A stretch of DNA of 48,683 bases, from contig QFQD01000023.1 in NCBI GenBank assembly GCA_003241485.1, positions 1 to 48,683 on the forward strand, written 5' to 3'. Below are positions 17,704 through 25,826 of the stretch, piece by piece. A program made the position numbers and the translations under genes. How positions within the stretch are numbered: the first letter of the stretch is position 1; each line of letters opens with the position of its first letter. The notes beneath the pieces were generated by a model that was not told the origin of the DNA, ran no database searches, and was given only the letters and a program-made list of their open reading frames with translations. The stretch comes from Ancylobacter novellus. Its GTDB lineage: Bacteria; Pseudomonadota; Alphaproteobacteria; Rhizobiales; Xanthobacteraceae.

Positions 17704-18660
17704 TCAGAGTTCGAGCACGAGGCGCGCGGTGCGGGCCCGCGACACGCAGGTCATGATGAGGCGGTTGGAAGCGCGCTCCTCCGCGTCGAGGAAATGATCG
17801 CGATGCTCGGGCTCACCCTCCGCCACCTCGGTCACGCACTGCCCGCAGGCACCGCCCCGGCACAGGCACGGCGCCTCAACGCCGGCGGCCTCGATGGCGT
17901 CGAGCAGGCTGGTCTCCGCTCCCACCGCGATCTCAAGCCCCGAGCGGCGAAGCACGGCGATGAAGGGCTCGCCCCCCTCGGCCGCACCGCCGAACGATTC
18001 CGAATGCAGCCGGAACCTCGGCCAGCCGAGGCTCGCCGCCAGATCGATCGCGGCCTCCATCAGCAGTGCCGGGCCGCAGGTGTAGAAATGCGTGCCGAGC
18101 GGCTGGCGCTGCAGCGCGGCTTCCAGCCCGCCGAGATCCACATCGCAATGGATGTGCACCCTGGAGGCGGGATAGCGGGCCAGCAGTTGCTGGAACACGC
18201 CGCGCTCGTCCGGCCGGCAGAAATGGTGCAGTTCCCACGGCGTGCCCGCCGCCTCGAAGGCGGCGATGTAGGCGAGAAACGGCGTCAGTCCGATGCCTCC
18301 CGACACCATCAGGTGCCGGCGCGCGGTGCGCACCACGGGGAACAGATTGGCCGGCAGACCGGCCTCGATCACATCGCCCTCGCCCACGCGTTCATGCAGG
18401 AAGGCCGAGCCGCCTTTCGAGGCGGCGACGCGGCGCACGATGATGGAGAGATGGCTGCGATCCGGTGGATTGGAGATCAGAGAATAGGCGTTGCGGTGCA
18501 CACGCTCGCCATCCCTGAGGAACAGCCGCAGATGCGCGCCCGGCCCGGAGGGCGCCGCCAGCCCACCATCGGCCGGCGCGAAGGTGAACGCCTTCAGCGT
18601 CGGTGACAGTGGCACGGCGGCGATGACACGCAGCGTAACGGTGTGGACGCGACGGCTCAT
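17704..18660 (-). CDS. dmmB: Dimethylamine monooxygenase reductase subunit (flavin, NAD(P)H, 2Fe-2S)
   Basis: This 318-residue electron-transfer protein resembles phthalate dioxygenase reductase. The flavin motif is RNAYSL (56-61), the nucleotide motif GGIGLTPFLA (121-130), and a C-terminal plant-type ferredoxin domain carries C267, C272, C275 and C305. It would pass electrons from NAD(P)H through flavin and the iron-sulfur cluster to the heme subunit encoded next. The ATG overlaps the stop of the DmmA-like gene (ATGA). Similar reductases serve Rieske oxygenases, but no Rieske gene is nearby, so the N-demethylase assignment rests on context. Confidence 0.87.
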   Translation of the reverse strand: MSRRVHTVTLRVIAAVPLSPTLKAFTFAPADGGLAAPSGPGAHLRLFLRDGERVHRNAYSLISNPPDRSHLSIIVRRVAASKGGSAFLHERVGEGDVIEAGLPANLFPVVRTARRHLMVSGGIGLTPFLAYIAAFEAAGTPWELHHFCRPDERGVFQQLLARYPASRVHIHCDVDLGGLEAALQRQPLGTHFYTCGPALLMEAAIDLAASLGWPRFRLHSESFGGAAEGGEPFIAVLRRSGLEIAVGAETSLLDAIEAAGVEAPCLCRGGACGQCVTEVAEGEPEHRDHFLDAEERASNRLIMTCVSRARTARLVLEL

Positions 18661-19262
18661 GGGAACACCTCCTCGACCGGAGGCAGTTCGCCCGGTGCTT
18701 CGGCATCCGCCTGCACGCCCATGAAGGCGGAATGGAAGCGCGAAAAATGATCGCGCACCACCAGATGCGCGCCGCAGCCCTCACACACGGCAAGGCTGGT
18801 GGTGACGTCCGCGGTGATGGTCTTGCAATGGACACAGAACACCTTGCGGCGCAGCGAGCCGGCATGGGCGGTCCGGCACTCCGCACCCTCCAGCCCCGCC
18901 TCGCGCGCCAGCCGGGCGACGTCCCAGATGAAGCCCTCCTCCCCGACAGCATAAAGCCGAAAGCCGACCGTCTCCTGCGCCAGCCGATGCGAAAGGCGGT
19001 CCAGCATGTGCGGCACCGCCCGGAAGGCGCGCTCGTCGCGCGGCGCCGCATTGCCGGCGACGGTCTCCAGATGCGGTTGGCCATCGACCGCGCTGGTGCC
19101 CGCCACGACCCAGTAGCCGAGCGGCGCGGCGGCGTCCTCCGTGCCGTCGATCACCTCGGCGAGCAGACGCGGCGCGTCGCTGAGCACGAGATGCCGACGC
19201 CCGCTGCCGTCGAGGCTCAGGCGTTCATAGACAGGCCGGCTCTTTATATCCGAAATCAGCAT
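18657..19262 (-). CDS. dmmA: DmmA-family subunit of dimethylamine monooxygenase
   Basis: This 201-residue protein has an N-terminal alpha/beta region resembling a nucleotide-binding half-domain (VGFRLYAVGEEGFIWDVARLAREAGL). The C-terminal zinc-ribbon-like module has C143, C146, C160 and C163 (FCVHCK and CEGCG), followed by HLVVRDHFSRFHSAFMGV. This architecture is that of the DmmA family, a small subunit of the dimethylamine monooxygenase complex of unsettled function. It is the first gene of the minus-strand operon and is divergent from tmm. No strong ribosome site precedes ATG 19262. The subunit letter is from memory and is less secure than the family call. Confidence 0.75.
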   Translation of the reverse strand: MLISDIKSRPVYERLSLDGSGRRHLVLSDAPRLLAEVIDGTEDAAAPLGYWVVAGTSAVDGQPHLETVAGNAAPRDERAFRAVPHMLDRLSHRLAQETVGFRLYAVGEEGFIWDVARLAREAGLEGAECRTAHAGSLRRKVFCVHCKTITADVTTSLAVCEGCGAHLVVRDHFSRFHSAFMGVQADAEAPGELPPVEEVFP

Positions 19263-19584
19263 GATGGCGGTCTCTGGAAGCCCGTTCTCGCGGGCCTCTT
19301 GGCATGAAGACTGCTCGTGGAGAGACGGGCCTGACTGCGCTGAAATGTTTCTCCGCGATAAAATGAAGTGTCCAGCAGGAAACTTTTGGCGTCAAGACGG
19401 ATCATCGCCCATTGTTTAGGCGGGCTGCCGAAATTGGCAGCGGCGAGGGGTCAAATTCTCTCCAGGAAACTATCTTGACAAACAAGAAATATAAGCGAGG
19501 CTCTGAACAAAAGCCGGACGGACACGCCTCCCTCATGGTGGCGCAGATCCCGCAACCTTCCAACAGGACCATGGGAACACGCAA
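19263..19584. other. Divergent promoter region between dmm operon and tmm-tdm
   Basis: This 322-base gap is AT-richer than its neighbours and has no gene. It holds CAGGAAACT twice (19376-19384 and 19463-19471). A partly palindromic site ATTCTCTCCAGGAAAC (19455-19470) resembles one upstream of the GcvT-like gene at 24770. TTGACA at 19475-19480 is followed too closely by TATAAG at 19490-19495 for a normal sigma-70 pair, so the promoter itself is not assigned. Confidence 0.65.
19455..19470. promoter_or_regulatory. Operator-like site upstream of tmm
   Basis: ATTCTCTCCAGGAAAC matches 12 of 16 bases of the clean palindrome at 24770-24785 upstream of the GcvT-like gene. The half CAGGAAACT recurs at 19376-19384. 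Binding by the XRE-cupin regulator encoded in the dmm operon is inferred. Confidence 0.4.
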
Positions 19585-20943
19585 ATGAGCATCCGCGTTG
19601 CCATCATTGGTGCCGGCCCGTCGGGCATGGCTATGCTTCGGGCCTTCCAGTCCGCACAGAAAAAGGGTGCCGAAATTCCCGAATTCGTCTGCTTCGAGAA
19701 GCAGTCGGACTGGGGCGGCATCTGGAACTATACGTGGCGCACCGGCCTGGACCAGTTTGGCGAGCCGGTGCACGGCTCCATGTACCGCTACCTCTGGTCG
19801 AACGGCCCGAAGGAGTGCCTGGAATTCTCCGACTACACCTTCGAGGAGCATTTCGGCCGGCCGATCCCCTCCTATCCTCCCCGCGCGGTGCTGCACGACT
19901 ACATCATGGGCCGGGTCGAGAAAGCCGGTCTCAAGCCGAGCGTGCGGTTCAACACGGCCGTGAAGTGGATCGAGTATTCCGAGGAGAGCGAGCAGTTTAC
20001 CGTTTCGGTGAAAGACCTCGCCAAGGACGAGCTCTATTCCGAAGTGTTCGACTATGTGGTCGTCGCCTCCGGCCACTTCTCGACGCCGAACGTTCCCTAT
20101 TTCCCCGGCATCGAGATGTTCCCCGGCCGCGTGATGCACGCCCATGACTTCCGCGCCGCCGATGAGTTCGTCGGCAAGGACCTGCTGGTGGTCGGATCGT
20201 CCTATTCGGCCGAGGACATCGCCAGCCAGTGCTACAAATACGGCGCCAAGTCGATCACCTTCAGCTACCGCACCCGCCGCTCAAACTTCAGATGGCCGAG
20301 CTGCTTCACCGAGAAGCCCCTGCTGGAGAAGCTCGACGGGCGTGTCGCCCATTTCATCGACGGCACGTCGACGGAAGTGGACGCCGTGATCCTGTGCACC
20401 GGCTACCTCCATCACTACCCGTTCCTGCCTGACCATATGCGCCTGAAGAGCGCCAACCGCATGAATCCGCCCGACCTCTACAAGGGCGTGATGTGGGAGA
20501 ACAACCACAAGCTCTTCTATCTCGGCATGCAGGACCAGTATTACACGTTCAACATGTTCGACGCGCAGGCTTGGTACGTGCGCGACATCATCCTCGGGCG
20601 CATCAAGCTGCCGTCCGACGAGGCCATCGCCGCCGACATCGCCAAATGGTTGGAGGCCGAAGGCAAGATCGAGACGGCGTTCGACGCCATCGATTTCCAG
20701 ACCGACTACATGAAGGAACTGATCCCGGCCACGGACTACCCGATGTTCGACCTCGACGCCGTCGCCGCCCTGTTCAAGGTGTGGGAACACGACAAGGAGC
20801 GTGACATCATGGGCTATCGCGACAATTCCTATGTCTCGATCATGACCGGCAACAAGGCGCCCGCCCACCACACCAAGTGGCTGGAAGCGCTGGACGATTC
20901 GTTCGAGGCCTTCATCAATCCAGCGGCTGTGGCGGCCGAATAG
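19585..20943 (+). CDS. tmm: Trimethylamine monooxygenase (bacterial FMO)
   Basis: This 452-residue cytoplasmic flavoprotein oxidises trimethylamine to TMAO with NADPH and O2. It has the FAD motif GAGPSG (9-14), the FMO fingerprint FPGRVMHAHDF (179-189), the NADPH motif GSSYSAED (204-211) and long blocks shared with known Tmm proteins (WGGIWNYTWRTGLD, MYRYLWSNGPKE, FYLGMQDQYYTFNMFDAQAWYVRD, MTGNKAPAHHT). The loop after SYRT reads RRSNFRWPSCF where marine enzymes have a sequence close to APMGYxWPxxW, so this is a divergent branch and substrate preference deserves testing. It is followed after 28 bases by tdm, which fits TMA to TMAO to DMA. Confidence 0.9.
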   Translation: MSIRVAIIGAGPSGMAMLRAFQSAQKKGAEIPEFVCFEKQSDWGGIWNYTWRTGLDQFGEPVHGSMYRYLWSNGPKECLEFSDYTFEEHFGRPIPSYPPRAVLHDYIMGRVEKAGLKPSVRFNTAVKWIEYSEESEQFTVSVKDLAKDELYSEVFDYVVVASGHFSTPNVPYFPGIEMFPGRVMHAHDFRAADEFVGKDLLVVGSSYSAEDIASQCYKYGAKSITFSYRTRRSNFRWPSCFTEKPLLEKLDGRVAHFIDGTSTEVDAVILCTGYLHHYPFLPDHMRLKSANRMNPPDLYKGVMWENNHKLFYLGMQDQYYTFNMFDAQAWYVRDIILGRIKLPSDEAIAADIAKWLEAEGKIETAFDAIDFQTDYMKELIPATDYPMFDLDAVAALFKVWEHDKERDIMGYRDNSYVSIMTGNKAPAHHTKWLEALDDSFEAFINPAAVAAE

Positions 20944-20971
20944 GCCGCCATCCGCCATCGGGAGAGACGCC

Positions 20972-23227
20972 ATGAACATCCAGCTCGGCACGACGTCGGG
21001 CGTGCGCCGGCTCAACCCGGCGCGGCTGCGCCATGTGGCGCCCGGCGGTGGCTTCGTCCGCTTCGAGCTGAAGCCGGGCGACCGCGTGCACATCGTGGAC
21101 CCGGAAGGCGGCCAGCGTGGCGCGCTGTTCGTCTCGGGGCTTTCCGGCAGCCTCGTCGACCTTCTCGGCGGCACACCGCTGCCCCTCGACGCGCTGCCGG
21201 AGGACGCCCGCGCCCTCCTCGGCGGCGCCATGGAAGGCACGGAGCTGTTCGGCGCAAGCCAACCGCCCGGCACCGACGCGACCTTCACCGCGCCGGACCA
21301 CATCGCTTGCGTGCTGATGGCCCCCGGCGGCCCGATGGATCCCGGCGCGCAGGACGCGCCCACCGACCTGATCGTCGAGATCGAGCCGGCAGCCCCCTCC
21401 GCCGGCACCGTGCCGCCGCCGCTCGCCGAGCCCAAGCTCGACCTGCGCATCCGCGCGGCCTCGGCCAGTGCCTACAGGGTGAAAGCGGGCGACTACATCC
21501 AGATCATCGATGTCGACGGCCAGCAATGCTCCGACTTTCTGGCCTTCGACGCCGCCAAGCTGGCCGCGGGCCGCGAGAAGGGTCTCGACCCCACCACCAC
21601 CCGCACGCTGATGGGCTCGGCCAGCCCCGGCCCCGGCCTGCACTCGAAATATTATGACGAGGACCAGACCGCGCTGGTCGAGGTCATCCGCGACACGGTC
21701 GGCCGGCACGACACCTTCATGCTGGCGTGCAACGCCAAATATTACGACGACATGGGCTATCCCGGCCACGACAACTGCACGGACAATTTCAACCTTGCAC
21801 TGGCGCCCTACGGCATCGAGCCGAAGATGGGCTGGCCGGCGGTCAACTTCTTCTACAACACCTTCGTCGCCCCGGGCGACCGCATCGGCATGGACGAGCC
21901 CTGGTCGCGGCCGGGCGACTATGTGCTGCTGCGCGCGCTCACCGATCTCGTCTGCGCCTCCTCCTCCTGCGCCGACGATGTGGACGCCTCCAATGCCTGG
22001 CACCCCACCGATATTCATGTGCGCGTCTATGACGGCACCCATAATTTCTCCAGAGGGATCGCCCACCGCATGACGCCCGACTCCGCCCCGCGGCTGACGC
22101 GCGAGACCGCCTTCCACGCGCGCACCGCCGCGCTGACGCGCAAATTCACCGACTATCGCGGCTTCTGGCTGCCGGACTGCTTCAATGCCGGCGGGCCCAT
22201 CGAGGAATATTGGGCCTGCCGCGAGCGCGCGGTGGTGATGGACCTCTCGGCGCTGCGCAAGTTCGAGATCCTCGGCCCGGATGCGGAGAAGCTTGTCCAG
22301 TTCGCCGTCACGCGCGACATCCGCAAGCTCGCCGTCGGGCAGGTGGTCTACACCGCGCTCTGCTACGAGCACGGCGGCATGCTCGACGACGGCACGGTGT
22401 TCCGCCTCGCCGACAATAATTTCCGCCTTGTCTGCGGTGACGACTATTGCGGCGTCTGGCTGCGCGAACTGGCGGCAAAGCACGGGCTGAACGCCTTCGT
22501 GAAATCCTCCACCGACCAGTTGCACAATCTCGCGCTGCAGGGCCCGAAATCGCGCGACATCCTGCGCGCCATCCTCGTCACCCCGCCCCACCAGCCGAGC
22601 GCGGACGAGCTGAAATGGTTCCGCTTCACCATCGGCAAGATCGGCGATGTGCCGGTCATGGTCTCGCGCACCGGTTACACCGGCGAGCTCGGATATGAGA
22701 TCTGGTGCCACCCGAGCCGCGGCACCGAGATCTGGGACGCCATCCTCACTGCGGGCAAACCCTATGGGCTGGAACCGCTCGGCCTCCTCGCGCTCGACAT
22801 GGTGCGCATCGAGGCGGGCCTCGCCTTCTCAGGCTACGAGTTCTGCGACCAGACCGACCCGTTCGAGGCCGGCATCGGCTTCACCGTGCCGGAATCCAAG
22901 GCCGACGACTTCATCGGCAAGGAAGCGCTGGCCCGCCGCCGCGCCCATCCCTCGAAGAAGCTGGTCGGCCTCACCGTCGCGGAGAACGAGCCGGTGCATC
23001 ACGGCGACCCGATCTTCAACGGGCGCGCGCAGATCGGCGTCGTCACCAGCGCCACGCGCTCGCCGACGCTGGGGCACATCATCGCGCTGGCCCGGCTCGA
23101 TGTGAGCATGGCCGAGACCGGGGCGAGCGTCGAGATCGGCAAGCTCGACGGACATGCCAAGCGCATCACGGCCACGATCACCGGCTTCCCGCATTACGAC
23201 CCGACCAAGAGCCGCGTGCGGGGGTAG
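20972..23227 (+). CDS. tdm: Trimethylamine-N-oxide demethylase (TMAO aldolase)
   Basis: This 751-residue enzyme splits TMAO into dimethylamine and formaldehyde. The N-terminal half (about 150-370) is a DUF1989 domain. C253, C269 and C333 have the spacing of the zinc cysteines I recall for Methylocella Tdm (263, 279, 343). The C-terminal half (about 375-750) is a GcvT-like tetrahydrofolate-binding domain that can capture formaldehyde (MDLSALRKFEILGPDAEKL, ALQGPKSRDIL, VSRTGYTGELGYEI, PFEAGIGFTV). GGGAGAGACGCC precedes the ATG. It is co-transcribed with tmm by spacing. Confidence 0.92.
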   Translation: MNIQLGTTSGVRRLNPARLRHVAPGGGFVRFELKPGDRVHIVDPEGGQRGALFVSGLSGSLVDLLGGTPLPLDALPEDARALLGGAMEGTELFGASQPPGTDATFTAPDHIACVLMAPGGPMDPGAQDAPTDLIVEIEPAAPSAGTVPPPLAEPKLDLRIRAASASAYRVKAGDYIQIIDVDGQQCSDFLAFDAAKLAAGREKGLDPTTTRTLMGSASPGPGLHSKYYDEDQTALVEVIRDTVGRHDTFMLACNAKYYDDMGYPGHDNCTDNFNLALAPYGIEPKMGWPAVNFFYNTFVAPGDRIGMDEPWSRPGDYVLLRALTDLVCASSSCADDVDASNAWHPTDIHVRVYDGTHNFSRGIAHRMTPDSAPRLTRETAFHARTAALTRKFTDYRGFWLPDCFNAGGPIEEYWACRERAVVMDLSALRKFEILGPDAEKLVQFAVTRDIRKLAVGQVVYTALCYEHGGMLDDGTVFRLADNNFRLVCGDDYCGVWLRELAAKHGLNAFVKSSTDQLHNLALQGPKSRDILRAILVTPPHQPSADELKWFRFTIGKIGDVPVMVSRTGYTGELGYEIWCHPSRGTEIWDAILTAGKPYGLEPLGLLALDMVRIEAGLAFSGYEFCDQTDPFEAGIGFTVPESKADDFIGKEALARRRAHPSKKLVGLTVAENEPVHHGDPIFNGRAQIGVVTSATRSPTLGHIIALARLDVSMAETGASVEIGKLDGHAKRITATITGFPHYDPTKSRVRG

Positions 23228-23237
23228 TCGGTCGTTG

Positions 23238-23460
23238 CCCAAGAGTCTTGTCCCAAGAGTCTTGCGCTGGATCCCGGATCGGCGCCGCGCTACGCGCAGC
23301 TTGTCCGGGAAACCAAGAAATAGCCGTTCCCCGGAAAAGCGCAGGCGAAGCCGGAGCGCAGAGCCGGGGCCCAGCGCAGGACTCTTCGGCAAAATCTCCC
23401 GTCGATCCACGCCTTCCTTCCAGCACCAAAGACAGTGATGCCCGGGACGAGCCCGGGCAT
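23238..23460. repeat. Intergenic palindromic repeat cluster between tdm and the GcvT-like gene
   Basis: The gap contains two tandem copies of CCCAAGAGTCTTG (23238-23250 and 23252-23264). A long imperfect inverted repeat pairs AAGAGTCTTGCGCTGG (23255-23270) with a right arm at 23371-23386 (15 of 16). A perfect hairpin ATGCCCGGG-ACGAG-CCCGGGCAT lies at 23438-23460. Such elements, with GGATCCCGGATC and TTGTCCGGGAAACC cores, are typical multi-copy intergenic repeats of Rhizobiales. Placed between convergent genes, they may help end transcription; no T-run is present. Confidence 0.65.
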
Positions 23461-23495
23461 GACGTGGAGAAGGCGAGGCACTGGTAGGACTTACC

Positions 23496-24620
23496 TCACC
23501 GCTCTTCCAGCGGATGGGTGCGCAGGCGCAGCGGGTCATAGAAGGGCGTCTTCACCAGCCGGCCGGTGAACGTGCCCTGCGGCCCCACCACCTCGAACTC
23601 GGTGCCGAACGCACCGAGCTCCGGCACCACATGCACCAGCGCGATGGAACGCATCAGGTGGCGGCTATAGATTGACGAGTTGAGCGAGCCGACTTCCTTC
23701 CCGTCCTTAATCAGCTTGGCGCCTGGCTCGATCTGTTCGTGATGGTCGATCTCCATGCCACGCTGCACGACGCGCACCTCGCTCTTGCGGCGCAGCAGCG
23801 CCTCCTTTCCGCGGAAGTACGGCTTGTCGAGGTCCACCGTCCAGTCGGCACCGACTTCCCACGGCGTCTCGTCGCCCTTGGGCATGTCATAGGGGAAGAA
23901 CAGCAGCGCGCCCTCGACGCGGACAATATCAAGGCTCTGCCACGACACCGGCATGGCGCCGAACGGCTTGCCAGCCTCCAGGATGGAATCCCAGATGAAC
24001 ACCGTGTCGGCGGCCGCGCTGAACACCTCATAGCCACGCTCGGCGGAATAGCCGCCGCGCGCCAGCGTCACCGGCCGGCCGAACAGGGTCGCCGGCGCGT
24101 GCTCGAAATATTTCAGCATCGTCAGGTCGATGGAAGCGTGCGGCTTGAGAATGTCCAGCGCCAGCGGCCCTTGCAGCGACAGCACATGGGTGTCGCCGTC
24201 GTTCTGCACCGCGACGTCCTTGCCGGCGCTGAACGCGGCCAGCACCTCCTCCAGCTTGCCGGAGCCGTGCGACAGGCGGAAATCGTCGGCTGCGTTGCAA
24301 TAGACCAGCACATCGTCGATCAGCCGACCCTCATCGTCGACGATATTGCTGATGGCGGACTGGCCCGGCTTCATCTTGCCGATGTCCGAGGTCAGCACCT
24401 CGTCGAGCAGCGCGACGGCGTCCTTGCCCTTCACATTCACCAGATTGAGCGAGGAGACGTCGATCAGCCCCGCCTTGGAGCGGATGGTCACGACCTCCTC
24501 ATACGGGTCGGTCGCATAGAATTGCGGAAGCGGCATGCCGTTCCACGAAGATTCGAACTTGGTTCCGAGCTCGATGTGCCGCTCGTTCAGAATGGAATTG
24601 CGAGGGAATGCAGCGGTCAT
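23496..24620 (-). CDS. GcvT-family tetrahydrofolate-binding protein, probable dimethylamine monooxygenase subunit
   Basis: This 374-residue aminomethyltransferase-fold protein shows the usual GcvT features: DPYEEVVTIRSKAGLIDVSSLNLVNVKGKDA, a folate-pocket region DDEGRLIDDVLVY, LSLQGPLALDIL, RGGYSAERGYEVF, and DIVRVEGALLFFPYDM with the barrel after about residue 270. Heme-dependent N-demethylases need a GcvT-like subunit that transfers the released C1 unit to tetrahydrofolate. No such gene lies in the dmmA-B-heme operon, so this is the best candidate for it (DmmC role). It is convergent with tdm and has its own promoter region with a palindrome like that before tmm. A glycine-cleavage T protein is unlikely because gcvH and gcvP are absent. 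Confidence 0.8.
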   Translation of the reverse strand: MTAAFPRNSILNERHIELGTKFESSWNGMPLPQFYATDPYEEVVTIRSKAGLIDVSSLNLVNVKGKDAVALLDEVLTSDIGKMKPGQSAISNIVDDEGRLIDDVLVYCNAADDFRLSHGSGKLEEVLAAFSAGKDVAVQNDGDTHVLSLQGPLALDILKPHASIDLTMLKYFEHAPATLFGRPVTLARGGYSAERGYEVFSAAADTVFIWDSILEAGKPFGAMPVSWQSLDIVRVEGALLFFPYDMPKGDETPWEVGADWTVDLDKPYFRGKEALLRRKSEVRVVQRGMEIDHHEQIEPGAKLIKDGKEVGSLNSSIYSRHLMRSIALVHVVPELGAFGTEFEVVGPQGTFTGRLVKTPFYDPLRLRTHPLEER

Positions 24621-24952
24621 GTCTGAGGAAACCTTCGCTCTACGAGGTCTGCATCGGGATGGACGAAGCGCGCAGGGATGATCGAGCGATGGCGGACGCA
24701 TTTGCGCGTCGCGGCCTTATCCGCTCAACGTTGAAATGCTTGCACCCACTCGCCGCACTGTCAATTAAATTTCTCTCAGAGAAACACGTTTTCTTCGCAT
24801 GAAGAAGCGCAGACCACTCCTGCCTGCGCTGCGGCGCGCCCTTTTGCGCCCGGCGCCCCACGAACAGTCTCGCATTGGCGGTATTTGCTGCTATTGATGT
24901 GGGAATATGTGGAATTCCTCGCAAATAGCCGGTGCAGCGGCAGGAGGCCCGA
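24621..24952. other. Divergent intergenic region between GcvT-like gene and deoR-type regulator
   Basis: This 332-base gap is without a gene. It contains the palindrome TTTCTCTCAGAGAAA (24770-24784), shared in part with the tmm upstream region. ATGTGG occurs twice (24897-24902 and 24907-24912), close to the regulator start. Confidence 0.65.
24770..24785. promoter_or_regulatory. Operator-like palindrome upstream of the GcvT-like gene
   Basis: TTTCTCTCAGAGAAAC contains the inverted repeat TTTCTC/GAGAAA with a three-base centre. It matches 12 of 16 bases of 19455-19470. It lies about 150 bases upstream of the GcvT-like start, consistent with co-regulation with tmm and dmm. Confidence 0.45.
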
Positions 24953-25708
24953 ATGTCCATCAAGCGGCGCAGCGACATTCTGCAGGCCGTGCGCGCCAGC
25001 GGCAGTTGCTCGATCACCGAACTCGCCGCCCGGCTCGACGTCTCCACTGAAACCATCCGGCGCAACATCCTGCCGCTTATCGAGGAAGGCACCCTGCTGC
25101 GCTTCCATGGGGGCATCATGGTGCCCGAGCAGGCCGAGGAGCCTCCGTTTCAGCGCCGCATGCAGGTGAACAAGGACGCCAAATGGAAGATCGCCACGCT
25201 GGTGCGCGAGCGCGTCGAGGATGGCGACAGCCTGTTCCTCGATAACGGCACCACCTCGGCCTATGTGGCGGATGCGCTGGCCAGCCGCTCGCGGCTGACC
25301 ATCGTCACCCATTCCGCGCACATCGCCTACCGGCTGGCCTCGCGCAATGGCAACCGCGTGTTCATGGCCGGCGGCGAACTGGGCGGGGAGGACGCTGCCG
25401 CCTTCGGCGCCTCCGCCATGACCTTCATCAGCCAGTTCAAGGTGCGCTACGCCCTGCTCTCGGTCGGCGCCATCACCCGCGCCGGCGAGCTGGCGGATTT
25501 CCATCTGTTCGAGGCGGAATTCTCCCGCGCCGCCATGGCACAGGCCGAAGAAAGCTGGGTCATCGCCGACCGCTCGAAATTCGGCCGCGAGGCCTCCGTC
25601 ACCGTCTGCCCGCTGGCCGCGGTCGATGCGGTGGTGAGCGACGGCCCGCCGCCGGACGCTTTCGCCGCGCAATGCCGCGAGGCCGGGGTGAGGTTGCTCT
25701 ACCCCTAG
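24953..25708 (+). CDS. DeoR-family transcriptional regulator
   Basis: This 251-residue repressor has an N-terminal DeoR helix-turn-helix (about residues 1-57: RRSDILQAVRASGSCSITELAARLDVSTETIRRNI, LLRFHGG). A sugar-phosphate-isomerase-like effector domain follows (LFLDNGTTSAYVADAL, VFMAGGELGG, ADRSKFGREA). AGGAGG lies five bases upstream of the ATG, a strong site. It precedes a flavoprotein gene by 118 bases; a perfect inverted repeat and a third ATGTGG lie between them. It probably controls itself and the downstream dehydrogenase gene, with a phosphorylated effector as usual for the family. That the effector could be made by the nearby choline-kinase-like protein is an attractive but untested idea. 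Confidence 0.9.
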   Translation: MSIKRRSDILQAVRASGSCSITELAARLDVSTETIRRNILPLIEEGTLLRFHGGIMVPEQAEEPPFQRRMQVNKDAKWKIATLVRERVEDGDSLFLDNGTTSAYVADALASRSRLTIVTHSAHIAYRLASRNGNRVFMAGGELGGEDAAAFGASAMTFISQFKVRYALLSVGAITRAGELADFHLFEAEFSRAAMAQAEESWVIADRSKFGREASVTVCPLAAVDAVVSDGPPPDAFAAQCREAGVRLLYP

Positions 25709-25719
25709 GAGGGACACAT

Positions 25720-25742
25720 ATAGCCACAATCCATGTGGCTAT
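25720..25742. promoter_or_regulatory. Perfect 9-base inverted repeat between deoR-type gene and dehydrogenase
   Basis: ATAGCCACA at 25720-25728 pairs with TGTGGCTAT at 25734-25742 around a five-base loop. It begins 12 bases after the regulator stop and is followed by TTGACA at 25756-25761. It may be an operator or a terminator without T-run; the nearby promoter-like hexamer favours operator. Confidence 0.45.
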
Positions 25743-25826
25743 CGTTGGAATATTGTTGACATTGCGCCGCGCCCGCGATGACCTCGGCGGCATGTTCCAT
25801 GCCCTCGCCCCTCAGGAGCCGACGCG

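Noticed and set aside
19475..19495. TTGACA and TATAAG as a sigma-70 promoter for tmm
   Set aside because: Only nine bases separate the hexamers, far below the usual 16-18.
20915..22711. 598-codon open frame antisense to tdm
   Set aside because: Mirror of the GC-rich tdm frame without motifs or ribosome site.
23178..23487. Short frames across the repeat between tdm and the GcvT-like gene
   Set aside because: They are translations of the palindromic repeat with no ribosome site or family similarity.
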